Assembly (NCBI GenBank): GCA_012656075.1
Contig: JAAKBF010000377.1
Location: forward strand, 1-64,000
Reading direction: 5' to 3'
Origin: Phytophthora hibernalis
Lineage: Eukaryota; Oomycota; Peronosporomycetes; Peronosporales; Peronosporaceae
DNA length: 64,000 bases
The notes beneath the pieces are model-generated. The model ran no database searches and was not told the DNA's origin. It worked only from the letters and a program-made list of their open reading frames with translations. Shown here in pieces: positions 1 through 9,567 of the stretch. The translations under genes were made by a program, and so were the position numbers. Position 1 is the stretch's first letter, and the number at the start of each line of letters is the position of its first letter.

Positions 1-16
1 CGGACTACGCGCACGA

Positions 17-217
17 ATGGAGTTCTCGCCGGGCTTAACCGAATCCTCGGAGACGGCGGTAGACTACTCAGAACCGAATGTTCTGAGCCTGAGCGCTACC
101 AATCGTCGACAACAAGATCTCGTTGAAGTGCTGAAACGGCACGAGACGATCATGATATCGAGTGGAAATGCTATTTTACCATCGACATCCGGTGTGGTGT
201 GCGATATTGATGTGTAA
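17..217 (+). pseudogene. E0 pol remnant: segment just before the reverse transcriptase
   Basis: A 66-codon piece of gypsy pol. Its last 40 residues match the pre-RT segment of E1 (13798-13986, minus), E4 (38889-39089, minus) and E5 (48075-48263, plus), including a shared VVCDIDV ending. After codon 66 the sequence jumps straight into the second RNase H, so the whole RT has been deleted between about 210 and 240. The left part of this element lies outside the window. It is more diverged from E1, E4 and E5 than they are from each other, so E0 is an older copy. Confidence 0.7.
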
Positions 218-221
218 GAAT

Positions 222-660
222 GTGATCTCCACTCGCTGTATGCCTGCCTACCGAGGTTTTACAGCGGTTGGTTTTCTGATGTCGTTTGACGGCTCTGCCA
301 AGATCAAAAATAACGGCGGATATGATAATTGCTCGTGGCTTCTGTCAAAATTGCCTGAATGGACTGTAGTGACGGCTGTGAGTGCTTATCTCAAGACTAC
401 CACAGTAAATCTCGCTGAGTATGCCGGAATGAACAACGGAGTATCGACGGCACTCGAGCATTGAGTCAGAGATTTCGTCATTGTGGGAGACCCGAGACTC
501 GCAATCCAGCAGTCACTAGGGGTGATGGCCTGGCTTATGGAATCTCTGACGCCTCAGCGATATGATCCCGAAACCTCTCGACCGACCTTCGGTCTCTGAA
601 ATACCTGCACGTGACCCGAGCGTTCAACGCCGCGGCTGACCCTTTGACAAGCGAGGTTCT
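222..660 (+). pseudogene. E0 second RNase H (aRNH-type) remnant
   Basis: Homologous to the second RNase H of E1, E4 and E5. The FDGSAK stretch (first catalytic Asp) and NLAEYAGMNNG (catalytic Glu) are visible around 285-435. In-frame stops follow (TGA near 463), and the region of the third catalytic residue reads GDPRLA rather than the GDSRLA of E1. The domain is broken and not expected to be active. Coding sense matches the rest of E0. Confidence 0.7.
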
Positions 661-679
661 AAGATGTTAAGAATCTAGT

Positions 680-1393
680 GTGATATCGACCGAGACCAGG
701 AAATCGGAATTAGTCAAACTGAATCAGATCGGAGATGTCACCTACGAAGTCTATGCAGAAACGTCTGTAGATGCCACGCCTGGAGAGAACCCAACGACCA
801 GCTTTGCCCGAGCTCATGTGGCTCATGAAACTCCTCGCGACAAATATTTTTTCGATTTCTTTACGGATGTCCCGGATAACTTAACGGTACCTACCAGACA
901 GCAAGCAAAAGCAAGGAAGAAACGAATCCGATTTGCCGATGAGACCTCGGTCGTAAGACGAGATGACGCGGCTCAACGAGGCGAAACAGACGGTGTATCC
1001 ACAGAGGTCCCGAATGGGCTAGAAGACGAGCAATCGGTCCCCGATCTAAAATTTGGTGCTCCTAATGCATAAGATGTAGACTTTGTGATTATAATGGAAG
1101 AGCACCGACGATGGATCTCCACCGCCCAAGATGAAGAGCTAATCTCGTCCAGAGACGCGAGGAAGATGGACGACAAGATTGGGCTGAGCGAGAACGGCAT
1201 CCTCAGGATGAATCGTCGGTGGGGCACCGAACCCCGAGATGCGAACCGACAGCAAGACATTGCATGGGAAATGCCGATGGAATGCCAAGGCGTCGATATG
1301 GCTCGAAGAGCAAAAGAAAACAATGAGTCGTTGAGCCGCCGTAAGGGAGCGGCAGTACCAAGCGTTAGTGAAAATGAGACATCGGTCGAGTAG
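680..1393 (+). pseudogene. E0 RNase H-integrase linker and deleted integrase
   Basis: Two reading frames (680-1072 and 1085-1393) cover the linker after the second RNase H and the start of integrase. Around 1226 the frame passes from the segment before the zinc finger (RRWG) directly to the segment after the catalytic core (NRQQDIAWEM). The HHCC finger and DDE core present in E5 (50550-51659) are therefore missing. This internal deletion makes E0 non-autonomous. Confidence 0.65.
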
Positions 1394-1429
1394 CGAGTAG
1401 TAGCACCGAACATTGGTGACAACGAAACC

Positions 1430-1975
1430 TTGGAGGAGTCACGAGCGGAGACAGGAGCAACACCCGATGCTCCAGTGGAAGCACCGAGAGCTCCGCTCCA
1501 TTGGGGTAGAGTATGGTTGTACATGAAGCGCATCAAGTCGAGCTTGACAAAGAAATTAGCTGACCAATGGCATGAAATATTTAGAGTCAAGACCAAGATC
1601 ATAGAATTCGCATTCGAGTTGGAATTACCAGACAGGATCGGAAACATGCTTTTTATCGTGGTGCATATGTCCCGAACCAAGATCGTGAATGAAGTTGGAG
1701 ACCGACCGAGGGTTCGGTTAGCACCCGTAGTACGAGGGTGGATGTCGTCAAAGAGTTGTGGTCTGAAGAGTTGGGATCCGTACCGACTAGCCGGCGAGTA
1801 CGAAGTGGAGGTCATCTTCGGCGACCGATTCCCGCTGTCGGCGAGCATTAGACGTGCCGTCCGAGTGTTCCAAATGAAAGGGTCGGGTTTGATGTCCGAC
1901 ATGAAAAAACATCGATTTTGTGTGGTGAGCTACCTATATGCGCAGCGTAGAGACCGACAGTTGCAGATGGTCTGA
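1430..1975 (+). pseudogene. E0 integrase C-terminus and decayed chromodomain
   Basis: The frame carries the post-core motif VWLYMKR..LTKKLADQWH, matching VWLYMERVKPGLTKKLAHRWH in E5, then VHMSR and GEYEVEVIFGDRFPLS, the start of the chromodomain. The chromodomain body (FKVKWVGHDEPTWEP in E1) is replaced by an unrelated reading, so it is frame-shifted. The stop at 1973-1975 lies 46 bases before the first conserved stem-loop. Confidence 0.65.
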
Positions 1976-2021
1976 GGTAATAATGAGAACTGGTTGGAAG
2001 TGCAACCGAGGATTGAACTGC

Positions 2022-2045
2022 CTACGTGGTCGATACAGCCCGTAG
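2022..2045 (+). promoter_or_regulatory. Post-pol stem-loop 1 (E0 copy)
   Basis: A 24-nt hairpin with arms CTACGTG and CCCGTAG (one mismatch) and a 10-nt loop. It corresponds position for position to 32055-32078, 52797-52820 and, on the minus strand, 9516-9539. Its role is unknown. Confidence 0.6.
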
Positions 2046-2153
2046 TAACAGACGCAATTTACTACTGTATCGGAATTGCATGTCACCGACACTTGAGAAC
2101 AGTCAGGTCTCTTGCGAGGCTCGGTTGCAATGTCGGATCGACTATTGAACTGC

Positions 2154-2176
2154 CTGCGGGGTTATGCAGCCCGTGG
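2154..2176 (+). promoter_or_regulatory. Post-pol stem-loop 2 (E0 copy)
   Basis: Arms CTGCGGG and CCCGTGG pair with two G-T wobbles. It starts 132 nt after stem-loop 1, almost the same spacing as in E1, E5 and the 32-kb fragment (131 nt). Confidence 0.6.
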
Positions 2177-2833
2177 TGACAGACGAAATCTACTATCAAA
2201 TTTGCATATTTACATGTGACGTCTTTTCGAAGTGGAATTGGATGAAATTACTCAAGCTCTAGAATAGCCCCTGCGGAAGACTACAAGCTTCGGATAACAC
2301 GAAGACAGGTTAAAGGATGAACGGAAAGGTCGAAAATAGTGGGACCGAGGTCTAGATATATGCCGCAGACACAATGTGGGCCTAAACGACCGGACCAGGT
2401 ACCCCCGATTGGAAGCTATGCGCCCGCTGTCGGAACCGGAGTGCGACGTGAAGAACCCTCGGTGGCTTCCTCATCTATCTCGTCGTGCCTCGCTTGATCT
2501 CGACCGTCAGCAGCCGAAGCTTGGATAACCTCTCCGAGGCCCCGTCAGTGGTCAGATGCGCAGAAGTTGGCAACCGAAGAGCAGGCACAGAAACATGTGT
2601 GGAGCCCAAAACGTCGGACAATGGTTGATCGACTCCCTGAGAATGCGCATGACGGTGTGGAATATACACAAAGGTGTCAGAAGATGTTCTGAATGCACGA
2701 GAGCAAAGAAGATATCGAACGAACCCCAGACGCAGCGATAATATGAAAAGCGATAGCCGTAGCTTGTCCCAGCAGGGGCAATGGAGGAGGATCAGAGGCG
2801 CCACGACGCGCACTACTTGCGGGAGCTTGCGTC
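2177..2833. other. E0 3' spacer without a recognisable gene
   Basis: In intact E copies this interval holds the antisense gene. In E0 only the last 50 bases or so (from about 2795) match its 5' flank (GGCGCCACGACGCGCACTA on this strand). The rest does not align with E1 or E5 by eye, so the antisense gene was deleted or has decayed beyond recognition. Confidence 0.45.
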
Positions 2834-2846
2834 GAGGCGGGGGCAG
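2834..2846 (+). other. Polypurine tract of E0
   Basis: GAGGCGGGGGCAG lies one base before the LTR start TGTGGTG. The same tract precedes LTR-7 (57063-57075), and its complement follows LTR-3 and LTR-5. This is the expected place for the plus-strand primer of the element's sense strand. Confidence 0.75.
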
Positions 2847-2847
2847 T

Positions 2848-3710
2848 TGTGGTGTTGGGTTTGGGGCGCTCGGTCGCCAGTCGGCAAGGTTGCCCCTGCT
2901 GAAGGAAAGTGACCGGCGTGCCCTGATTGGCGGATTACATTCCCGCGCCACAGTGACCACGATAGTTTAGTGACCGAGGCCTCGATCGGGTATAATAAAT
3001 TCCCGGCCGAGGGTACGAACCGTCGTTTGTACCCATTTCAGTTTCGTACCCTCGGTCTTATAGAGCCGGGTACAGGATCACATACGGGGATCGGTTCACA
3101 CTGGATATTTGTATTTAGATATAGGACTAGCTATAGGATTGACTACAGAGGCTCTCAGAGCCATAGATCAACAGAAATAAATCAGCAGTTTTCCCCGAAG
3201 TCAGCAAGGGTTAAGTCCGTCTTCGGTAAGTCTAGCTTATCTGAGGGTCTGGATACGGTCGGCTTGTGGGGTGCTGGTCAGCGAGCCCAAGGTACATTGA
3301 ACCGAGGGTTTGTTGCTGATCAGTTCAAGAGATTAGAGTGGCCGAGTGTTGGGAGCGACGAGAAGCGTCGTTCACCATATATTATAGTGGAACCGAGTGT
3401 TCCATTCACATTTACTACCCGCCGAGGTTTTACTTCGGCAAACCCGTATTAGGCTTGACAGCCGGTACCCTTCCTTCTGAGGGACTGCGGGGGCTCGCGC
3501 GAAAGCGCAATATTGCATGCTAGCCCTCGCTCATGGCTAGTGGTGCAGGTTATTGGGTTGGCCTAATACAACCTAGGTGTACAGAGGGTTCACATCCAAC
3601 CCGGCGTAAGGATCGTTCCTGGTCTTCAGGTTTGATCCAACGCTCGTTGACCTGACAAAGGGAAGCGAGTGTTGTTGGTGGGGCTCATACCATTTGTTAG
3701 TGAGAATTTG
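2848..3710 (+). repeat. LTR-1 of family E, truncated at its 3' end
   Basis: Starts TGTGGTGTTGGG directly after the polypurine tract and is collinear with the other LTRs up to GTGAGAATTTG, where copia sequence replaces its last 20 or so bases. It is subtype a: it has GAGGCTCTCAGAGCC and AACAGAAATAAATC, as in LTR-2 and LTR-7. The palindrome GACCGAGGCCTCGGTC is mutated here (CTCGATC). Reading frames inside it recur in every LTR but are only by-products of the repeat. Confidence 0.85.
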
Positions 3711-4658
3711 TTCCTGAGGCAGCTATGAAGGAGCTGGGATTTGAGCAGCCAGACACAGTGGTGAATGAAGACAACCAGGCTTGTATTGACATTAGTGAAA
3801 ATCCGTCTCATCACACGAGCGTGAAGCACATTGATGTGCGATATCATTTTATCCGTGATCGTGTACAGCTGAAAGAGATGATCTTGCAGTACGTGATGTC
3901 AAAGGAGAATCTGGCGGATACTTTGACAAAGGGGATACCGAGAGAGCAGTTTGAATATCTCCGGATGGGGTTGAATGTGAAGTCGGTGGGATAATGCCTT
4001 GTTCCAGCAGAAGCAGTCGGGGCAGATTAGCTCGTGGAAGACTGGAAGAGAGGTGCTCACGCGATTCACGGAAATCTGTACAGGTTACCGCCGTCAAGAA
4101 CCTAGGAAGTTGTGTCTAAAGCCTTTATGACAAACTTGAAGGTGGATTGACGAGATTCAAGGATCGGGAGAGATTGATGGATGAAGCGCAGAATCGAAGC
4201 GAGGCAGCAGCACTGGGATTTGCACTGCGGGAGTGTTGAATTGTCAGTGCGTCCAAAGCTGCAGGTTAACGCAGGCGATAGCGCAAGACAAAGTAATCTG
4301 AGCGGAAGTGGTTGTGTGTGTTTGACTAAGACGGTTGTTAGATAGGAGTCCGTAGGAGAGCCTCCTTGAGCTACACGAACTTGGAGCCACGAAGCTCTCA
4401 CTTTTGGTTTTGCTGAATACACGAGAGGCAACAACTTCCTGGGAGCTCAGTCAGCTCCTCTCTCACGTGTTTCCACTTCAAGTGATTTGCTCAGTCTATT
4501 AACATTACCCTATCTCGACGAATCACATCACTGAATTGCGTGCTAACCCTATATACGTTTCTTATCCCAGCTGGGCGGGTTTTAAGTGACATTTTAATTT
4601 AAGAACGCCGCTAGTAAAGATAGAAAAGCCTGGCGGATGAAAACGTGAATGTCATTAA
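3711..4658 (+). mobile_element. Copia fragment, copy A (RNase H, 3' region, part of LTR)
   Basis: Three near-identical copies exist: here, 26971-27919 (inverted) and 42870-43818. Each begins TTCCTGAGGCAGC and ends at GTCATTAA. The C-terminal RNase H frame is followed by a non-coding tail. CACTGCGGGAG just before TGTTGAATTG (4234) could be the copia polypurine tract and LTR start, but no matching LTR end is seen, so the LTR looks truncated. Each copy abuts an E-family LTR on one side. Confidence 0.75.
3725..3994 (+). pseudogene. Ty1/copia RNase H C-terminal fragment, copy A
   Basis: An 89-residue frame with the typical copia RNase H end: DNQACIDISENPSHHTSVKHIDVRYHFIRD, then MSKENLADTLTKG. In the family this domain degrades the RNA of the RNA-DNA hybrid. 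The SENPSHHTSVKHIDVRYHF-type block and the LADTLTKG ending are classic for Ty1/copia. The N-terminal half of RNase H and all upstream pol are absent, so the frame cannot be functional. The protein is identical in the copies at 27636-27905 and 42884-43153. Confidence 0.85.
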
Positions 4659-5540
4659 TCTCGTGTAGGATCACGCAGAAAGTCTCACTACCAAATGGTA
4701 TGAGCCCCACCAACAACACTCGCTTCCCTTTGTCAGGTCAACAAGCGTTGGATCAAACCTGAAGACCAGGAACGATCCTTACGCCGGGTTGGATGTGAAC
4801 CCTCTGTACACCTAGGTTGTATTAGGCCAACCCAATAACCTGCACCACTAGCCACGAGCGAGGGCTAGTATGCAATATTGCGCTTTCGCGCGAACCCCTG
4901 CAGTCCCTCAGAAGGAAGGGTATCGGCTGTCAAGCCTAATACGGGTTTGCCGAGGTAAAACCTCGGCGGGTAGTAAAATATGTATGGAACACTCGGTCCC
5001 ACTATAATATATGGCGAACGACGCTTCTCGTCGCTCCCAACACTCGGCCACTCTAATCTCTTGGACTGACCAGCAACAAACCCTCGGTTCAATGCACCTT
5101 GGGCTCGCTGACCAGCACCCCACAAGCCGAGCGTATTCAGACCCTAAGATAAGCTAGCTAGACTTACCGAAGACGGACTTAACCCTTGCTGACTTGGGGG
5201 AAAACTGCTGATTTATTTCTGTTGATCTATGGCTCTGAGAGCCTCTGTAGTCAATCCTATAGCTAGTCCTATATCTAAATACAAATATCCAGTGTGAACC
5301 GATCCCAGTATGTGATCCTGTACCCGGCTCTATAAGACCGAGGGTAAAACTGAAATGGGTACAAACGAGGGTTCGTACCCTCGGCCGGGAATTTATTATA
5401 CCCGACCGAGGCCTCGGTCACTAAACTATCGTGGTCACTGTGGCGCGGGGAATGTAATCCGCCAATCAGGGCACGCCGGTCACTTTCCTTCAGCAGGGCA
5501 ACCTTGCCGACTGGCGACCGAGCGCCCCAAAACCCAACAC
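4659..5540 (-). repeat. LTR-2, 3' LTR of E1
   Basis: Same orientation as LTR-3, which makes these two the LTR pair of E1. On the plus strand it starts TCTCGTG (expected TGTCGTG), a change shared with LTR-4 and LTR-6, the other LTRs that touch the copia fragment. Its far end lacks the last few bases (AACACTGCCCC instead of AACACCACAACTGCCCCC), so a small deletion removed the LTR start and trimmed the polypurine tract. It is subtype a, whereas LTR-3 is subtype b. Confidence 0.85.
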
Positions 5541-5675
5541 TGCCCCGCCTCGACGCAAGCTCCCGCAAGTTGTGCGCGTCGTGGCGCCTCTCATCTTCGC
5601 ATCATGACTCATCCGTCGCGTTTTCTCAGCGACGCCACCGCGGCAGCTCTCCGTGCCATCGCTCCGAATGATGAG

Positions 5676-5753
5676 GTAAGCTGCTCCACCTTCATCACCT
5701 CGACATATTGCATTATTTCTGACTCTTCGTTCCATCTTCCTTCAATACCACAG
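5676..5753 (+). other. Likely intron 1 of the E1 antisense gene
   Basis: 78 nt from GTAAGC to ACCACAG, with CTGAC as a possible branch site and a pyrimidine-rich 3' half. The length is a multiple of three and it has no stop, so retention would keep the frame. The E4 copy has the same intron (34388-34465). In E5 the donor has become GC. Confidence 0.6.
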
Positions 5754-6784
5754 GTGCAATCACCAGAGCCTGCCGATGCTCCTGCTGACGTCCCTAGCAC
5801 TACCGAGTCTTCGGTGCAGACTCCACAACGTCCCGATGGTCCTCCGCCGGCTGACAGCGGTGCAACCGAGAGTTCGCCACTTCCTACGCCTCCTTCATCA
5901 ACCGACGCTTCGCCAGTCCAGGAATTCCAGCTCCACGGCACACCCGCGGCGGTCTCCGGACCCTTGGGCGCTCGAGACACTCGTCGTCTCGGTAGGGTGT
6001 CAGACCGACACCTCCGGCGTGCCTCCTACTCCCGTTGCTTCGACCGAGCCTTTGGTATCTGCTCTAGTCGAGCAGCGTCTCCTCCAGTTGGGTCAGCTCG
6101 TGGTTGGTGTGGCTCGTCAGCGTCCTCGGCGAGTCGATTCGTCGCTTGACAGCCGGATGGAGCAAGCCACAGACCTCGGTGAGGTGCTGAATGCCGCTGT
6201 GGCTCCCGCCCAACTTCCACCGGGTGAGGCCGAGCCCGTCGTCGACCTTCGTAACGGGGTGGCAGAGCTCAAGGCTCGAGTTGCCGACACCGAGGATTGT
6301 CTCCATGCAGAGACGCGAGAACGCGAGCAGTTCGAGCGTTTCAGCATGCAAGCCACCAGCGACGAGTGTCGTACTCGTGACTCTCTGGATAGCCTCCGTC
6401 AGTCGTACATCGCTCTCAAGGACGAGCATGAACAGGCGGTAGCACAACTGCGCCAAGCCAACATTGCCATCGCCGACCATGACCACATTGTGGGGCTCTG
6501 AGCGGCTCGCGCGACCACGGCCGAGGCTTCGGTGACGTCGACGCATCGTCTCCTCCACCAGGACCGTGAGCGTTTCAAGGCTGGCTTGGTGGCCTATACT
6601 GAGCAGGTGACCATGCATCGGGCTGCCGTCGAAGCTTCCGACCAAGCCTCGGTCGGTGCAGTCCCTCCTCAAGTTCAAGCCCTCGAAGCTCAAGTCGCGA
6701 GCTTGAAGCGGGTGAACTCCATTCTACGTCGCCACGCTGCTCTCCACGAGCTCGATGTTGACACATTGGTACTTGCTTCTGCTG

Positions 6785-6847
6785 GTACGTTCTACCCTTC
6801 TTTCCTTGCTCTATCGGTCGTCCTAAGCTCTTCTCTTCCTCGTTCAG
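6785..6847 (+). other. Likely intron 2 of the E1 antisense gene
   Basis: 63 nt from GTACGT to CGTTCAG, with CCTAAG as a possible branch site. The E5 counterpart (55463-55525, minus) is also 63 nt, with a GTAAGT donor. The encoded residues differ far more between E1 and E5 than the flanking coding sequence, as expected for an intron. It is in frame and stop-free, so plain coding sequence remains possible. Confidence 0.55.
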
Positions 6848-9172
6848 GTATTACGGCGGACGACATCGACTGGGAGTTGCTCGGACTCTCTCCTCCGAGC
6901 ATCACTTCGAAGCGCCGTCGGGTGCGTCGTCGGAGAACTCGGAGGATAGTGATCAAGAGCCTAAGGCCTCGGACCCGGTGCCGAATCCCTCCGTGCAGGC
7001 AGCGTCGGCTGCGGGTGATGCCTCCGAGGATTCGGACGACCTGCCGCTCATTCGGTCGGTATCCCAGCGTCGAAGGAATCGGCGCAAGCGTCTCCGGCAG
7101 CAAGCATCCCAAGCTCCGCCACCGCAGGCGATGCCAGCGTATCCTCCACACGTTCCGTCGGGAACGCCAAAGTCGACCCTTCCTGCTAGCAAGCGGTTGG
7201 GCCGTCTCTCTAAGAGTTTGGGTGCTTCAGCTCGCGGACACGCGCCCAAACCTTCGGTCAGCATTCCACCCCTTCTCCAAGCGTCTGGGCTTCCTGCGGG
7301 ATCGCCACCGAGCTCCTCGGTCAGTTCGTCGCCGGAGTCACCTACGCCATCGCCGCCTGCAGGGTCTCCACCGAGTCCTCCGCCTGGTCCTCCACCGAGT
7401 CCTCCGCCTGGATCTCCACCGGCCTCCGGACCCTCGGTGCCATCGATCCCCGGCCGAAGTCATTGACTTGTCGGGCGATGAGGTAGATACCGATCCTCGG
7501 ACGGTCGCGATCCTCTCTTATGGATCGTTTTCCTCAGCTGTCACTTCGCCGGCTCGTCGTGATGGTCGGCCCACCCGCGGCGCGTCGGTATTGGCTACTT
7601 TGCGATCCCAGAGGGAACTGAAGACTCTGGAGGCGTCCGATAACTTCATCATCGGCTCCCCGTCATCGTCCGAGGCCTCTCAGACCTCGGGGTCGCCTAC
7701 TATTCCAGCTCTGCCCAAAACTTCGGCGACCCCGGCGCCACCAGTGTCGTCGCAGACGGCCTCGGTCGTGACTCCGCCGACTCCGTCGGTCTCGACTCCG
7801 CTTACTCCGACTCTACCGAGCGTGCCGGCTGTTCCTGTACCGCAGCTGGTCTCCGCGTCTCCACCGTCGTCGGGTGGAGTACCGACCACCTCCTCGGTCA
7901 CGACGCCCGTGACCTCGGTGGCGGTGCCTACTCCGGTTCCTGCTATCGTAGTGCCATCGACTCCTGCTGGCTCGATTGCAGGACCCACCGATGGTTCAAC
8001 TCCTCCAGCGGCTGCCCCCAAGGGCATACACCGAGGTCTCGGTCAGGTCTCCGACGGTCGCACACCCAAGTGACGTCTACGCTTTCCACGGTTCCTGGCA
8101 CCGACTTAAGTACGTTCGCGCCGGCCGTGCCTGCTGCGCCAGGGACACCGTTTCAGCGCCTCGCCCTGATGGCTGGCCCGAACCTACTGCCTGGATTCAC
8201 TGCTCCGGGTGCCCAAGAGGCTTGGTGTCAAATCCACAACAGCAGCCTGACTCCACGCATTGCTCGCGGTGTTGAGTCCCCGTGCTCGGTGGCTGGCATC
8301 CATGCCATGGCAGATTGGGTTAATCCTAATCACCCGTGGCAGCAAGTGCGCTCGAAGTTGCCGGAGAACCCGTGCTGTTTCGCCATTGACCAGCACCCTC
8401 CGGGCTCAACAATTGCGACGCGTGCCACCGGATTAGCTCGGTTCGTCAAGATGTGGCGTCAATTCCAGGGCGTGTCCACCGACCGAACCGAGAAAGCAGA
8501 CCTCGGTCTGGCCTTATGGGAACGGCGTCACTGGGTCCAAGTCTCGGCTGTTGAAGCTTTCCTCCGGAGCATGGCTCAGAGGCTCGGTGATGACCCCTCG
8601 GTCACCTCATTACGAGCGGCATGGGCAGAGTACAACAAGGCTCAGAACCTCCGAGCGGATCGGTTGCGTCAGCAGATGGTGTATCGCTGTTGGGAGTGGT
8701 GCTCGAGCGTGCTGGCAAACCTCGTGAAGCTCCGACCGAGTTCTTGTTGGAACCCAGATACCTCCAATACTCGTTCGAGGTGATTGAGTGGGCCCCGACA
8801 TCCGAGGATTGGATCGGCGAGCTCGCGACTATGGATGCTCGTCAACTATGGCGGAACAGATGGGTGGACGCGCCCTCCAGTCACCCCTTCAACACTACTT
8901 TCGCGCCGTGCAATCCTCCGGTGCCGCTATTCGTTCCTCGTGGCATGACCGAGGCGGAGGTGATATCGGGTATCATGGTGGATTCATCCTTGGCCCCAAG
9001 TTCGATAGTGGCTCAGTGGCTCCCTCAGGCTTCGGTTGCTGCACCTCCAGGACCAGCGGACGATGAGGAGAAGGATGAAGGCCAAACCGAGGACTCGGCT
9101 GCTCCGCTGCTACCCAACATCCACCGACGGGTCCACGTCCGGTCAGACATCGAATCTGGATGTGTTGGCTGA

Positions 9173-9384
9173 CTTAGCTGCCTCCGCCGACATTTAGACA
9201 TAGGTCTTGTGCTGTTGTGCTTCGTCATTCATTCCTCTTGCTACTCTCACTATGTCCGAGCTCCGTAGTTCATTACGGGTATAGCTCGGTCTCCAGTCGT
9301 TCCACTTAATCCAAATCCTCTTCGAGTTCATTCACATCATATACACATATACAATTTTAATGCGGTAGTCATCTTCATCTGACG
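9173..9384. other. Spacer between the antisense gene and the stem-loops (E1)
   Basis: Convergent intergenic region between the antisense gene stop and the stem-loop pair. No reading frame is supported here. Both transcripts would be expected to end in this area, but I see no certain polyadenylation signal. Confidence 0.4.
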
Positions 9385-9408
9385 CTACGAGCCGCATAAT
9401 CCCCGCAG
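9385..9408 (-). promoter_or_regulatory. Post-pol stem-loop 2 (E1 copy)
   Basis: On the minus strand, arms CTGCGGG and CTCGTAG pair with two G-T wobbles around a 10-nt loop. In the 32-kb and 52-kb copies the arms differ but still pair, a covariation-like pattern. Confidence 0.6.
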
Positions 9409-9515
9409 GCAGTTCATCTCGTCACTTCGCTGTCACAAACCGAGCCTCCGAGGAGACTTGGTCACTCAGTGGTCAGTGACTTCCATTCTGGTACAGTATC
9501 ATTTTTCGTCTGCTT

Positions 9516-9539
9516 CCACGGGCTGTACCAACCCCGTAG
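9516..9539 (-). promoter_or_regulatory. Post-pol stem-loop 1 (E1 copy)
   Basis: On the minus strand, arms CTACGGG and CCCGTGG flank a 10-nt loop, beginning 28 bases after the pol stop. It ends 131 nt before the end of stem-loop 2. Confidence 0.65.
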
Positions 9540-9567
9540 GCAGTTCAATCCTCGGTAGCGGTTCGAG

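Larger units (their letters stand above)
5604..9172 (+). pseudogene. E1 antisense gene: coiled-coil, P/S/T-rich protein, function unknown
   Basis: Encoded against the gag-pol strand, between the stem-loops and the 3' LTR. The start is ATG at 5604, 11 bases after an oomycete-initiator-like TCATCTT. Blocks in order: N-terminus MTHPSRFLSDATAAALRAI; likely intron 5676-5753; P/S/T-rich segment; coiled coil (about 6200-6480 and 6530-6770) rich in E, R, Q and L heptads; likely intron 6785-6847; basic KRRR cluster (6910-6945); PPSPPPG repeats (7360-7430); VIDLSGDE (7459-7482), a SUMO-interaction-like motif; a long P/T/S/V linker; and a Trp-rich, probably folded C-terminal region (8280-9050) with motifs such as WVNPNHPWQQ and PLFVPRGMTEAEV. 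Lesions: frameshifts near 5970, 6950, 7440, 8010 and 8700, and a TGA at 6499 where E5 has TGG. The E5 copy (53164-57010) shows the same blocks with mostly conservative changes, which argues for past selection on the protein. I recognise no known family. Confidence 0.8.

Noticed and set aside
973..1902. A 309-codon minus-strand frame over E0 pol
   Set aside because: It lies opposite recognisable pol fragments and matches nothing else. The antisense gene of this family lies downstream of pol, not here.
4865..5125. A recurrent reading frame in every LTR (starting MWGAGQRAQG or MGCWSASPR)
   Set aside because: It occurs only because the LTR is repeated. Copies have different breaks, there is no codon-level constraint, and it overlaps the LTR in both directions.
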